Of a stretch of DNA of 64,000 nt, positions 56,672-64,000 are shown piece after piece; the first letter of the stretch is position 1; every line of letters starts with the position of its first letter. The notes below the pieces were generated by a model. That model had not been told where the DNA came from. It did no database searches and worked only from the letters and a program-made list of their open reading frames with translations. A program made the translations under genes and the position numbers. The DNA is from Candidatus Nitronauta litoralis (GTDB lineage: Bacteria > Nitrospinota > Nitrospinia > Nitrospinales > Nitrospinaceae). The DNA is taken from assembly GCA_015698285.1 (NCBI GenBank), contig CP048685.1, forward strand, positions 3,660,060-3,724,059. The letters run 5' to 3'.

Positions 56672-57379
56672 ATGAAATTAATTCCAACATTGATTACGTC
56701 CACATTCCTGATTTTGGCTTTCACAACTATCTCCCAGGCAGCACCCGTTAAGGGGACTATAACCTACAAGGGTACTGTCCCTGAGCCAGTCGTGACAAAA
56801 ACCGGAAAGTATAAAAAAGTATGTGGAGCAACATTTACGGATGAATCCCTGCTTGTAGAAAAAAACGGGGTCCAGAATGTAGTAGCCTGGCTATCAGGAA
56901 AAGATGCCAAAAAGAAATTAAAAGGCAAACCGGGAACTTTTACCCTTGACCAGAAAAAATGCCGTTATGAACCCCATGTTACGGTTATGTCTAAGGGATC
57001 CGAGTTGAAAATCCTTACAAGCGACCCGATCAACCATAATATCCACACATATTCCTTTGACAATGATCCAATCAATATCATGTTCACTCCTGGGCAGGAC
57101 CATGTTCAGGAGTTTGAAGAACCGGAACCGGTGAAAGTGGAATGTGACCTACATGGGTGGATGAAAGCCTGGGTTTTCGTCACCCCGAACAATTATTATT
57201 CCCTGTCTACGGTTGGGGGGAGCTTTGAAATCCCAGACGTGCCAAAAGGTAAATACACTTTGAATTTCTGGCATGAAAAACTTGGAGAAATGAGTCAAAA
57301 GATCGTTGTGGGAGACGAGCCTCTGGAAATAAATGTCGAGTTTCCAGATTTAAACCCAAAGGTTTCCCAAAAAAAATGA
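56672..57379 (+). CDS. Exported cupredoxin-like protein with CarboxypepD_reg-like C-terminus
   Basis: The signal peptide (LIPTLITSTFLILAFTTISQA) leads to a beta-sandwich protein of about 235 residues. A His near NHNIHTYSF and the block CDLHGWMKAW supply the His, Cys, His and Met of a type 1 copper site. The C-terminal part (YSLSTVGGSFEIPDVPKGKYTLNFWHE) is the carboxypeptidase-regulatory-like sandwich. It is often labelled a methylamine-utilisation or cupredoxin-like protein. A role in periplasmic electron transfer is likely. It is followed 49 bases later by a second copy of the family at 57429. Confidence 0.83.
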   Translation: MKLIPTLITSTFLILAFTTISQAAPVKGTITYKGTVPEPVVTKTGKYKKVCGATFTDESLLVEKNGVQNVVAWLSGKDAKKKLKGKPGTFTLDQKKCRYEPHVTVMSKGSELKILTSDPINHNIHTYSFDNDPINIMFTPGQDHVQEFEEPEPVKVECDLHGWMKAWVFVTPNNYYSLSTVGGSFEIPDVPKGKYTLNFWHEKLGEMSQKIVVGDEPLEINVEFPDLNPKVSQKK

Positions 57380-57428
57380 GCGACTGCCAGGAGTAGTTGC
57401 CCACACTATCATCACGGGAGTTTTATAA

Positions 57429-58283
57429 ATGAAAAAACTGGCATTCACGACAACCTGGCTTTCTATATTCCTGACAACGGTGTTGTGTTCTCAGATTCTT
57501 GCCTATCAAGAAATCGAAGTTAAAAACGGAGGCACCATCCAAGGGAAGGCTTTCCTTACGGGCAAAAACCCACCTCCCAGAATATTTCATCTGGTGTTAT
57601 ACCCTAATCTGGATATGTGTGCAGAGGTTGAACAGGACGAAGAAACTAAAACTGATGATGAATTAAACCGTGTGATGTATGACTTCCTTGAGGATAGCGA
57701 CCGTGGCCTGCGCGATGTGGTTGTGACCCTGGAAAAAGTTGAAGCTGGAAAGCCCTTTAATGACAAGCCAATAATGATTCGGTCCGAAAACTGTAAGTTC
57801 TACCCGACAGTCAATATCATTCGGCAGGGAGCCGTTTTCCATGTGGACAATGTTGATGCGGTAATGCATAACAGCCAGGTTTATCAGGCGGAGCGCGGGA
57901 AGATCATCCTCAACATTCCCATCCCGGCAGAACAGGTTTCCGACGGTCATGTGACGTTTGAAAAAAACTACAAACTGATGCAGATGATCTGCGGTATGCA
58001 TGAGTTTATGCAAACCTGGGGATACAGGGTTGAAAACCCCTATTACTTCAAAACAGGCGTTGATGGATCCTTTAAAATTGACAACATCCCTCCGGGAAAA
58101 TACAAAGTCAATGCCTGGCATTTCTTGATGAAACTCGAAAGTCAAATGGTCACAGTACCTGAAAACGGTACCGTAGATATAAAATTTGAATTTGACGGGG
58201 GCCAGATTGAACGCTCACTATATGAAACCATCAAATCAGGGCGAATCAAAAAAGATGCCCGGGTTCCAGGATCCATTCATTAA
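57429..58283 (+). CDS. Exported cupredoxin-like/CarboxypepD_reg family protein, paralogue
   Basis: This 284-residue protein has a signal peptide (TTWLSIFLTTVLCSQILA) and the same order of blocks as its relatives: GGTIQGKAFLTGKNPPPRIFH, a Cys in LDMCAEV, NCKFYPTVNI, the His in AVMHNSQVY and the ICGMHEFMQTWG copper-type motif. ENPYYFKTGVDGSFKIDNIPPGKYKVNAWH follows. The closest relative here is the TPR-fused protein at 41430. It precedes the tri-heme cytochrome by 3 bases and is probably co-transcribed with it. Function inferred only. Confidence 0.82.
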   Translation: MKKLAFTTTWLSIFLTTVLCSQILAYQEIEVKNGGTIQGKAFLTGKNPPPRIFHLVLYPNLDMCAEVEQDEETKTDDELNRVMYDFLEDSDRGLRDVVVTLEKVEAGKPFNDKPIMIRSENCKFYPTVNIIRQGAVFHVDNVDAVMHNSQVYQAERGKIILNIPIPAEQVSDGHVTFEKNYKLMQMICGMHEFMQTWGYRVENPYYFKTGVDGSFKIDNIPPGKYKVNAWHFLMKLESQMVTVPENGTVDIKFEFDGGQIERSLYETIKSGRIKKDARVPGSIH

Positions 58284-58286
58284 GCG

Positions 58287-60239
58287 ATGTTGAGGTCCCC
58301 GACCAAAAAGCATAAAGCCCTATTGGCAAAGCTCTGGCAAGGATGCCTGCTGTTGCCTCTAATAGTCTGCATTTTCCAAAGCACATCTGTTTGGGCTTTC
58401 AATCCTCCTGGCCCTGAGGATGTACCGACCTCGATAAACGTTAAAGGAAAGCAATACGATTTAAAAAGCCTTTCCAACCCCTTCTGGAAGGATGCCGCAA
58501 AGATCCCGGAAATTATCAAGCAGGGATCTGAGCTTTATTTCAAACATTGCGTTCTTTGCCACGGTGACCTTTTAAATGGCAAAGGGGTATTTTCAAACCG
58601 GTTTTCTCCGGCCCCTGCAAATTTTCATAAACAAGGGTCTGTTTTTGACAGACCGGAAGGATACACCTTCTGGCGAATCATGAAGGGAGGCCCTGGTCTT
58701 CCTAAAAAATATGAGCCTTGGAACTCCGCCATGCCTGCCTGGGAAGGAGTGCTTAGCGAAGAAGAAGTCTGGAAACTGATTCTGTTTTTATTTGATGAAG
58801 TCGCCAGGCCCCTGACACCTGAAACTCCTCAGGAAGCTTCCCTGGAAAGGGGACAGGTGGTTTACGAAGACAAATGTGCCGTGTGCCATGGTTTGGATGG
58901 CAAAGCAGATACCCCTCCAGCAAGTTTGATGAGTCCGCGGCCGCGAAACCTCATCAAAGGACATTACAAACTGCGCTCCACCCCATTCGGGAAAATCCCC
59001 ACAGACCCGGATCTACACGACATGTTGGTCCGAGGATATCCTGAAACCACCATGCCTTCATGGCGGCACTTGCCAAAAGTTGATCTCGACAGCCTGGTTC
59101 TGTATTTGAAGGAACTTGGAAAGAAAAAATTTGATCGCGCCAAACGAAAGAAAAAATTTCCCGCTCCCATTATTGTACCGCCTGCTCCCCCCTTCACTTT
59201 GGAAAGCCAGGAAAGGGGGCGTGAACTGTTTGTGCAAAATTGTTCCGGATGCCATGGTGTCGAGGGACGGGGCGATGGAGATTCGACAAAAAAAATTGTT
59301 AATCTCGCAAGCGATGCGATTCGACCAAGAAACCTGACCAAGCCTTGGACATTCCGTCGAGGTTCAAGACGCGAAGACCTTTTTCTTACCTTGAGAACCG
59401 GCCTATCCACAACAGCCATGCCCCGGTTCTCTGATCGAATTCACCCAGACAAAAATATATGGGACCTGGTCAATTACATCTCAACGTTATCGCTTCTGGA
59501 AAAACCCAGGATATCCAATAATTTAAAAATGACTCGGGTTGATGGAGCTCTCCCTGAAAACCCTGACGACCCGGCCTGGAACAAAGTCGACAGTTTCTTC
59601 GTTCCACTGAGCCCACAAATCATGCAGGGGAACATTAAAACATTCACCACTACAGATAGTCTTTGGGTACAGGCTCTCCATAATGGTAATGAAATGGCCA
59701 TCAGGGTCCGATGGGATGACCCAACCTTTGATCCTATCCTGAAGAAATCGATTAAGGTTGTCGAATCACCACCACCCCCTCTTCCCGAGCACCTGCGGGT
59801 CATGGAGGGTGAGGAAGATGAAGAACCACCCCCACCTTTGGAACCTGCAGCTCACCCGGACATGCTGGCCATACAACTTGCAGGCCCCGGGTCTTCCATG
59901 GATGACTTGCCTTACTTCCTGAATGGAGATGCCAACCATCCTGTTACACTCTGGAAATGGCAATCCCACCCAAATAGAACCGATCAGGTTTCAGTCGCCG
60001 GCCTGGGAAATGAAACACCAATCACAAACACCTCAGCCTTAATTTCAAACGCACAATTTCAGTACGGACAATACACGCTGGTAATAAAGAAAACTCTCGA
60101 CAAGGGAGAGGGCTCCGATGGAGCTCCATTGAAATCCGGAGGAACCATTCCGGTCGCATTCAATGCCTGGGATGGAGGAGAAGAAGAGACCGGCGACAAG
60201 CGTTCCGTATCAAACTGGTATTATCTGAAAGTTGAATAA
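58287..60239 (+). CDS. Tri-heme cytochrome c fused to an ethylbenzene-dehydrogenase-like heme-binding domain
   Basis: A signal peptide (LLLPLIVCIFQSTSVWA) is followed by three class I cytochrome c modules: CVLCHGD (about residue 88), CAVCHGLDG (about 200) and CSGCHGVEG (about 318). The Met ligands are likely in AMPAW, TMPSW and AMPRF. From about residue 415 the C-terminal part (NNLKMTRVDGALPENPDDPAWNKVDSFFVPLSPQIM...ALHNGNEMAIRVRWDDP) resembles the EB_dh family of b-heme-binding gamma subunits of DMSO-reductase-type enzymes such as nitrite oxidoreductase or chlorate reductase. 650 residues. It likely passes electrons in the periplasm. The fusion is unusual. Confidence 0.8.
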   Translation: MLRSPTKKHKALLAKLWQGCLLLPLIVCIFQSTSVWAFNPPGPEDVPTSINVKGKQYDLKSLSNPFWKDAAKIPEIIKQGSELYFKHCVLCHGDLLNGKGVFSNRFSPAPANFHKQGSVFDRPEGYTFWRIMKGGPGLPKKYEPWNSAMPAWEGVLSEEEVWKLILFLFDEVARPLTPETPQEASLERGQVVYEDKCAVCHGLDGKADTPPASLMSPRPRNLIKGHYKLRSTPFGKIPTDPDLHDMLVRGYPETTMPSWRHLPKVDLDSLVLYLKELGKKKFDRAKRKKKFPAPIIVPPAPPFTLESQERGRELFVQNCSGCHGVEGRGDGDSTKKIVNLASDAIRPRNLTKPWTFRRGSRREDLFLTLRTGLSTTAMPRFSDRIHPDKNIWDLVNYISTLSLLEKPRISNNLKMTRVDGALPENPDDPAWNKVDSFFVPLSPQIMQGNIKTFTTTDSLWVQALHNGNEMAIRVRWDDPTFDPILKKSIKVVESPPPPLPEHLRVMEGEEDEEPPPPLEPAAHPDMLAIQLAGPGSSMDDLPYFLNGDANHPVTLWKWQSHPNRTDQVSVAGLGNETPITNTSALISNAQFQYGQYTLVIKKTLDKGEGSDGAPLKSGGTIPVAFNAWDGGEEETGDKRSVSNWYYLKVE

Positions 60240-60248
60240 GACAACCTG

Positions 60249-61601
60249 CTACTGAAGCTGCGGCAGGGTGAGACTGGTCAGGTAAGCTAGCAAATTCTGG
60301 ATCTCTTCCTTCGATAAAATATCTTTAAAGTTACCGGGCATAATGGAAATTTTTTGCATCTTGAATTTCTTGATCAGAGATTTTTCAACATGCAGCGGTT
60401 TTCCTTCCTTGTCAATAATATCCAAAGACTGATCATCTTCATTGACCTTGATACCAGTCAAAAACTTTCCTTCTTTGGTCAAAATCAGTACTGAAGCATA
60501 CCCTACAGTAATTACCGCTTTAGGATTTAAAATTGATTCAAGTAGAAACTCTTTGGTACGGCTGGTGCCAACCAGACTGAGGTCTGGCCCCACTTTCCCA
60601 CCTTCACCCTTTACCGTATGGCATTTGGCACAGTTAGCTGTTCCTTCCATATCAAAAAACAGGGCCTTGCCCGCCACCGCATCGCCCTCGGCTTCCAGAA
60701 ATGGCTTCCATTCATCGAGGACAATTTGTTTCACCTCCTGCACGGTTTCCCTTTCACTTTCCTCTTCTTCGTCGTCTTCTTCCTCTTCATCATCCTCACC
60801 TTCCTCCTCTTCTTCTATTCCCTTTAAATTCTGGAGGAAAGCAACAAGAGCCCTCGCCTGTTTTTCACTAACTCCCAGGTTTGGCATACGCGTTTTGGGT
60901 TTCGCATGCTGCGGGTTTTTTATCCAGACATACAACCATTCCGGCTTATATAGGTAATGCGCCCGGGTTAGCTCAGGGCCAACTCTTCCCCCCTCATCAG
61001 CAATACTATGACAGGCTATACAAGCCAACTTGTCCCGAAACAGACTTTCACCATCTTTGACTAATGCACTTGATGATCCCTCATTTTTATACCATTTGAT
61101 AAAACTTCTCAGGGACTCGCCCGTTTCCGGGGGAATTTTCGGACGATTAACTTTGGTGTCTGGGGGAAGAGAAACGGGGTGCTGTTTGTCCTCTGCAAGC
61201 AATCGGATATAGGCTACAAGAGACCAGATCTCTTTTTCGGAAAGGGTTCGGCCAAAATTTGGCATCAGGTAAGATCTTTTGGCTGCACGCCCCCCTTTGG
61301 AAATGACTTTGAATAACTTTTTGTTGGAACGTTTAGAGACAAATGAATTATCGGAGAGCTCTGCAGGATCTTTTTCAAGGTTCTCTGCGTTGAAACCATC
61401 ACCCTCCCCACTAACACCGTGGCAATGGGCACAATAATGAAGGTACAAAGGCTCACCCGCCATGGCCAATTCAGAAAACTCAACATCTTCAGCACTTTCA
61501 TGACCACCAGCGAAAACAAATGCTACGGGAACACTGGCGAAACAAAGGACTGAAATAAAAAGTATTTTAAGTATAACCCTGAGTTTTTCTAAATTTATCA
61601 T
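60249..61601 (-). CDS. Tri-heme cytochrome c with acidic linker and Pirellula-type heme domain
   Basis: The signal peptide (ILKILFISVLCFASVPVAFVFA) leads to three heme motifs: CAHCHGVSG at 57, CIACHSIADEGG near 190 and CAKCHTVKGEGG near 325. Between the second and third is a run of about 25 nearly pure Glu/Asp residues (EEEEEGEDDEEEEDDEEEE). The C-terminal domain (GKVGPDLSLVGTSRTKEFLLESILNPKAVI...LTKEGKFLTGIKVNEDDQSLDIIDKEG) is the Pirellula/Verrucomicrobium-type heme-binding domain. 450 residues. It is convergent with the previous cytochrome. Confidence 0.85.
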   Translation of the reverse strand: MINLEKLRVILKILFISVLCFASVPVAFVFAGGHESAEDVEFSELAMAGEPLYLHYCAHCHGVSGEGDGFNAENLEKDPAELSDNSFVSKRSNKKLFKVISKGGRAAKRSYLMPNFGRTLSEKEIWSLVAYIRLLAEDKQHPVSLPPDTKVNRPKIPPETGESLRSFIKWYKNEGSSSALVKDGESLFRDKLACIACHSIADEGGRVGPELTRAHYLYKPEWLYVWIKNPQHAKPKTRMPNLGVSEKQARALVAFLQNLKGIEEEEEGEDDEEEEDDEEEESERETVQEVKQIVLDEWKPFLEAEGDAVAGKALFFDMEGTANCAKCHTVKGEGGKVGPDLSLVGTSRTKEFLLESILNPKAVITVGYASVLILTKEGKFLTGIKVNEDDQSLDIIDKEGKPLHVEKSLIKKFKMQKISIMPGNFKDILSKEEIQNLLAYLTSLTLPQLQ

Positions 61602-61703
61602 TGATCATGCTTAGTTTTTATTTTGGGCAAATCATAACCTAAAATGGCAATGGATTCATTAAAAGATTAATGGAATCATCGGTCGAAGTAAAAAGCAAAA
61701 AAA

Positions 61704-61739
61704 AAAACGGCACCGGAACCGAAGTCCCAGTGCCGTTTT
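61704..61739 (-). terminator. Intrinsic terminator after the beta-sandwich gene at 61751
   Basis: On the minus strand AAAACGGCAC pairs with GTGCCGTTTT (10 bp), with a 16-base loop, and is followed by a long T-run. It ends the single-gene unit whose stop is at 61751. Confidence 0.88.
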
Positions 61740-61750
61740 GAAAAAACGAT

Positions 61751-62560
61751 TTACTTGGCAGCGAGCTCGAAATTCTGAGCTGCATCTGCGCCGCCGGCAA
61801 CAGTCACTTCAGAAGTCACTTCGCCAACATATGGATGCCATGCCGTTACTTTATACTTACCTGCAGGAACATTGGTCAGTTTGAATGCACCGTCAGCACC
61901 GGTCACCATGTAATAAGGATTCCAGACAACACGTGCATCCGCTTCCATGAAGTTGTGCTGGTCGCACTGCAGGAAGAAATGATCGTCTTTGAGACGTTTC
62001 AGATTCTTCGTTACGTTAGCAACATCGCCTTTGCTTGGCAGAGGCTTGTTGAACAGGGTCTTGCGGTTTGCACCTTTCACTGCATAACCATGTGGGTTGT
62101 GCAGGATGTCAGGATCCTGGTTGGTGATAGAAACGTTCACGAAATCCTTTGCCATTTCTTTCTTTTCAGTTTTGCGAACTACAGCAATTTTCGGGAAAAT
62201 ATCGCAGGTTTTGAAATCAAAATTCTGGCCCTTGTATTCCCAGGCTTTACCTTCTTTGATGTCTTCAATAAAGACAACAGCACCCTGTAGCTTGCCACCT
62301 TCCGCGGTGACTTTAGTACGCGGACGAATTCCGCCTTCTTTAGTATCAGGATGTGTAGCGCAGAACTCAACATTTTTACCTTTGTTCAGATCTTCCATAA
62401 TGGGTGGAGGTGGGTCACCTTTCAAGGTTACAACACCACTGATGCTGCCACCACCACTTACCGTTCCAGCTTTATACTTTTTCTTTTTAGCCAAGCTGTC
62501 GGTAGCGCCCATAAAAAGGGCCAGTGCCGCAACCATACAAATTGCAGTAAACTTTCTCAT
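61751..62560 (-). CDS. Exported cupredoxin-like/CarboxypepD_reg family protein, paralogue
   Basis: The ATG at 62560 has AGGAGG upstream and begins a signal peptide (AICMVAALALFMGATDSLA). The mature protein has the family blocks GSISGVVTLKGDPPPPI, a Cys in VEFCATHP, FKTCDIFP, ILHNPHG, LQCDQHNFMEADARV, NPYYMVTGADGAFKLTNVPAGKYKVTAWHPYVG. CDQHNFM keeps the Cys, His and Met of a copper-type site. About 269 residues. A strong promoter, strong ribosome site and strong terminator surround it, suggesting an abundant protein. Function unknown. Confidence 0.83.
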   Translation of the reverse strand: MRKFTAICMVAALALFMGATDSLAKKKKYKAGTVSGGGSISGVVTLKGDPPPPIMEDLNKGKNVEFCATHPDTKEGGIRPRTKVTAEGGKLQGAVVFIEDIKEGKAWEYKGQNFDFKTCDIFPKIAVVRKTEKKEMAKDFVNVSITNQDPDILHNPHGYAVKGANRKTLFNKPLPSKGDVANVTKNLKRLKDDHFFLQCDQHNFMEADARVVWNPYYMVTGADGAFKLTNVPAGKYKVTAWHPYVGEVTSEVTVAGGADAAQNFELAAK

Positions 62561-62652
62561 TCCTTTTTTCCTCCTAGTGATTAAAAAAACAAAGGACAAC
62601 TAAACCTCAATTTCTTGAGATAGAAACGCGAGTTAAAATGCAAGGGCGGCCT

Positions 62653-62681
62653 ATAATAACAGAACTGGATACCGGTGTAAA
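62653..62681 (-). promoter_or_regulatory. Sigma-70 promoter for the beta-sandwich gene at 61751
   Basis: On the minus strand TTTACA and TATTAT are spaced by 17 bases, right after the terminator of the upstream gene. The leader to the ATG at 62560 is about 85 bases and holds a small CTCAA/TTGAG hairpin. Confidence 0.75.
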
Positions 62682-62713
62682 GAAAAGGGCCCCGGCCAAA
62701 AGACCGGAGCCCC
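62681..62713 (-). terminator. Intrinsic terminator after the multicopper-oxidase-like gene
   Basis: On the minus strand GGGCTCCGGTC pairs with GGCCGGGGCCC (11 bp, two G-U pairs) around a four-T loop and is followed by TTTTCTTT. It sits about 34 bases after the stop at 62747. Confidence 0.87.
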
Positions 62714-62746
62714 CCCTTTATATATAACCTATTATCAATCAATAAC

Positions 62747-64000
62747 TTACTTCATTGATAACCGGTCATCTTGTGGTTCAGCCTGAGCGGACTTTCCAGA
62801 AGGAGTCGCGCCGCCCAGAGGCAGAATGGACCTATCGCCCTTCGGCAGAACCTTGAAATACCCCCACTGCCCTGCCTGCTGGTAAGGCGTGCGGGCGTTC
62901 AACCAGAGGTAGGTTCCGGGAACATTATAGGTTCCGCCGGCTCCTGTCCTCAGGTGAGCAACAAGGGATTCACCTGCACCAAACTGATGAACGTCAATCA
63001 TATCAGATCCTTCTTGATCCATATGACGCCGCCATTGATGTCCGTCCAGGTTGAACATCTGATTCTGCTCATTGTGGACACCAAAAAAGGTGATCATCAC
63101 CTGGTCTCCAGCATGAGCTTTCAAGGTTGGCGTAGCCGGCATGCTGTCCGCTGCAACACAAGGTGTGAAGATGTTACCCAGTTCACAACCTTCGTCTTCG
63201 CGGTACACCCACGGCTCCAGCCGGTAATTCACGCCTGTCAGACCTGCAACGTTCTGCAGGTAAGGCATGAAGGACGTTCCAAGGATGTTGTCCTCGTCCT
63301 GGAAGTACAGGGCAAAACTACGATAATTTTCGTATTCCTGGTTTTCAGGATAGGACTTGTCAACGATAACGTCGGCTTTCCAGGAATTGCCCATCGAAAT
63401 ATCTTTACCCGTTTCCGGATCACGATAGACAGAGCCCCGTGGGCCAATGATGATACCGCCGAACAAACCATTGCGAACATTCTTCGTCAGGTCGCCAAAA
63501 TCCCAGACCAAGGCACCATTTACTTTAAAACCTGGATGCGCATACAAGGTATAGGTTTTGGACTTACCCGGTGCAACCGTCTGGTCGCCTGGGTTATTCC
63601 CGACGTTGATGCCCTGGCTGTCCTTGGGATCAAACGCCATGTTGGTTACATGAAAAGAAGCATTTCCTTTTTTCATGCGATTGGTCAGTTTGATTTTCAC
63701 ACAATCACCGATATTGACGTGAAGTGTCAGCGGATGAGGATGAACTTCACCAGCCGCTACTTTCGCCACTTCGTTTTCAAGTGCGAAAATCTTACCTTCA
63801 GGGTTAGCCAAAATCAGCTTACGCTCAAAGTCAACTTCGATCACGTCTTCCGTGTTCGGGTTGAACTTAAGCGCCTTGTCGATAGCAACCACACTGAACT
63901 CTTTCAAAGGTGCACCCTTTTCGCACGGCGATTTTTTAGCCGGGAGAATTCCGCGGGTCCCTTCGAGGGGTTTCAGGTCTTTTTGTGGTTTATCAAAAAC
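62747..64000 (-). CDS. Partial multicopper-oxidase-fold protein lacking visible C-terminal copper ligands
   Basis: The frame is open from the window edge at 64000 to the stop at 62747 (417 codons plus stop), so the N-terminus is missing and a TTG at 63907 is not the true start. The visible part contains cupredoxin domains: HPHPLTLHVNIGDCVKIKLTN, SFHVTNMAFDPKDSQGINVGN, YTLYAHPGF and GGIIIGPRGSV in the first. The second has DQVMITFFGVHNEQNQMFNLDGHQW and GTYLWLNARTPYQQAGQWGYFKVLP. In active multicopper oxidases the last segment carries HCHxxxHxxxGM, but here those ligands are absent. It may be a structural or carrier protein, not an oxidase. It is followed by a strong terminator. Confidence 0.75.
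   Translation of the reverse strand, partial: VFDKPQKDLKPLEGTRGILPAKKSPCEKGAPLKEFSVVAIDKALKFNPNTEDVIEVDFERKLILANPEGKIFALENEVAKVAAGEVHPHPLTLHVNIGDCVKIKLTNRMKKGNASFHVTNMAFDPKDSQGINVGNNPGDQTVAPGKSKTYTLYAHPGFKVNGALVWDFGDLTKNVRNGLFGGIIIGPRGSVYRDPETGKDISMGNSWKADVIVDKSYPENQEYENYRSFALYFQDEDNILGTSFMPYLQNVAGLTGVNYRLEPWVYREDEGCELGNIFTPCVAADSMPATPTLKAHAGDQVMITFFGVHNEQNQMFNLDGHQWRRHMDQEGSDMIDVHQFGAGESLVAHLRTGAGGTYNVPGTYLWLNARTPYQQAGQWGYFKVLPKGDRSILPLGGATPSGKSAQAEPQDDRLSMK

Noticed and set aside
60740-60830. Plus-strand Ser-rich frame opposite the acidic tract
   Set aside because: It is the mirror of the Glu/Asp tract in the cytochrome gene and shows no independent coding signs.
62747-64000. Calling the partial gene an active bilirubin-oxidase or nirK-type nitrite reductase
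   Set aside because: The HCHxxxH segment and its Met are absent in the visible C-terminal domain, so a named oxidase is not supported.

Overview
The window is a bacterial chromosome segment, densely packed, slightly under 50% GC by eye, mostly read from the minus strand, with no integrase, transposase, phage gene or CRISPR array visible. The gene set is that of a Gram-negative bacterium: LptF-type permease, KdsB, a CpoB-like protein, Lol-type ABC genes, SPOR proteins and several periplasmic c-type cytochromes. The cytochromes, cupredoxin-like proteins and multicopper-oxidase-like protein at the right end suggest a chemolithotroph. A relative of Nitrospinota (Nitrospina-type nitrite oxidisers) is my best guess, but this is inference from gene content and no marker gene was searched.

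Layout. 1-2628: partial flavoprotein, small membrane protein, possible tiny Lys-rich protein, nucleotide-sugar epimerase. 2793-6723: tRNA-Leu(GAG), secG, tpiA, gap, pdxJ and folP. 6804-16469: ftsH, tilS, two parvulin-type isomerases, mfd and a small unknown protein. 16820-19908: the two-step agmatine to putrescine pathway (aguB-aguA) and a glycosyltransferase. 19912-24401: lytic transglycosylase behind a sigma-54-like promoter, lipA, lptF-type permease, di-heme DUF3365 protein. 24392-33388: pyrG-kdsB, cpoB-like, cysE and cysteine desulfurase, glycine-zipper lipoprotein, scpA, rsmE and a HAD protein. 33621-45753: DUF2284 protein, saccharopine dehydrogenase-like protein, then a minus-strand run (YheT-like hydrolase, ABC-2 permease, rarA, LRR protein, serB), a TPR protein, SPOR protein, argS and a coiled-coil protein. 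45889-49249: uracil-DNA glycosylase, MoxR, DUF58, LOG-like operon.

49257-56292: a minus-strand run of TlpA-like protein, SPOR/NTF2 protein, beta-barrel candidate, ABC ATPase, two FtsX-type permeases and a LolA-like protein, followed by a 182-residue protein with the full motif set of pertussis-toxin-S1/scabin-type ADP-ribosyltransferases. 56672-64000: a periplasmic redox island with three copies of a cupredoxin-like/beta-sandwich family (a fourth is fused to TPRs at 41430), two tri-heme cytochromes (one with a putative b-heme domain) and a multicopper-oxidase-fold protein that appears to have lost its C-terminal copper ligands.

The observations I rate highest are the ADP-ribosyltransferase candidate, the cupredoxin-like family with its cytochromes, the Lol-like transport cluster, the sigma-54 promoter before a transglycosylase lacking a signal peptide, and a perfect 21-bp operator-like palindrome over a promoter start at 34214-34234.
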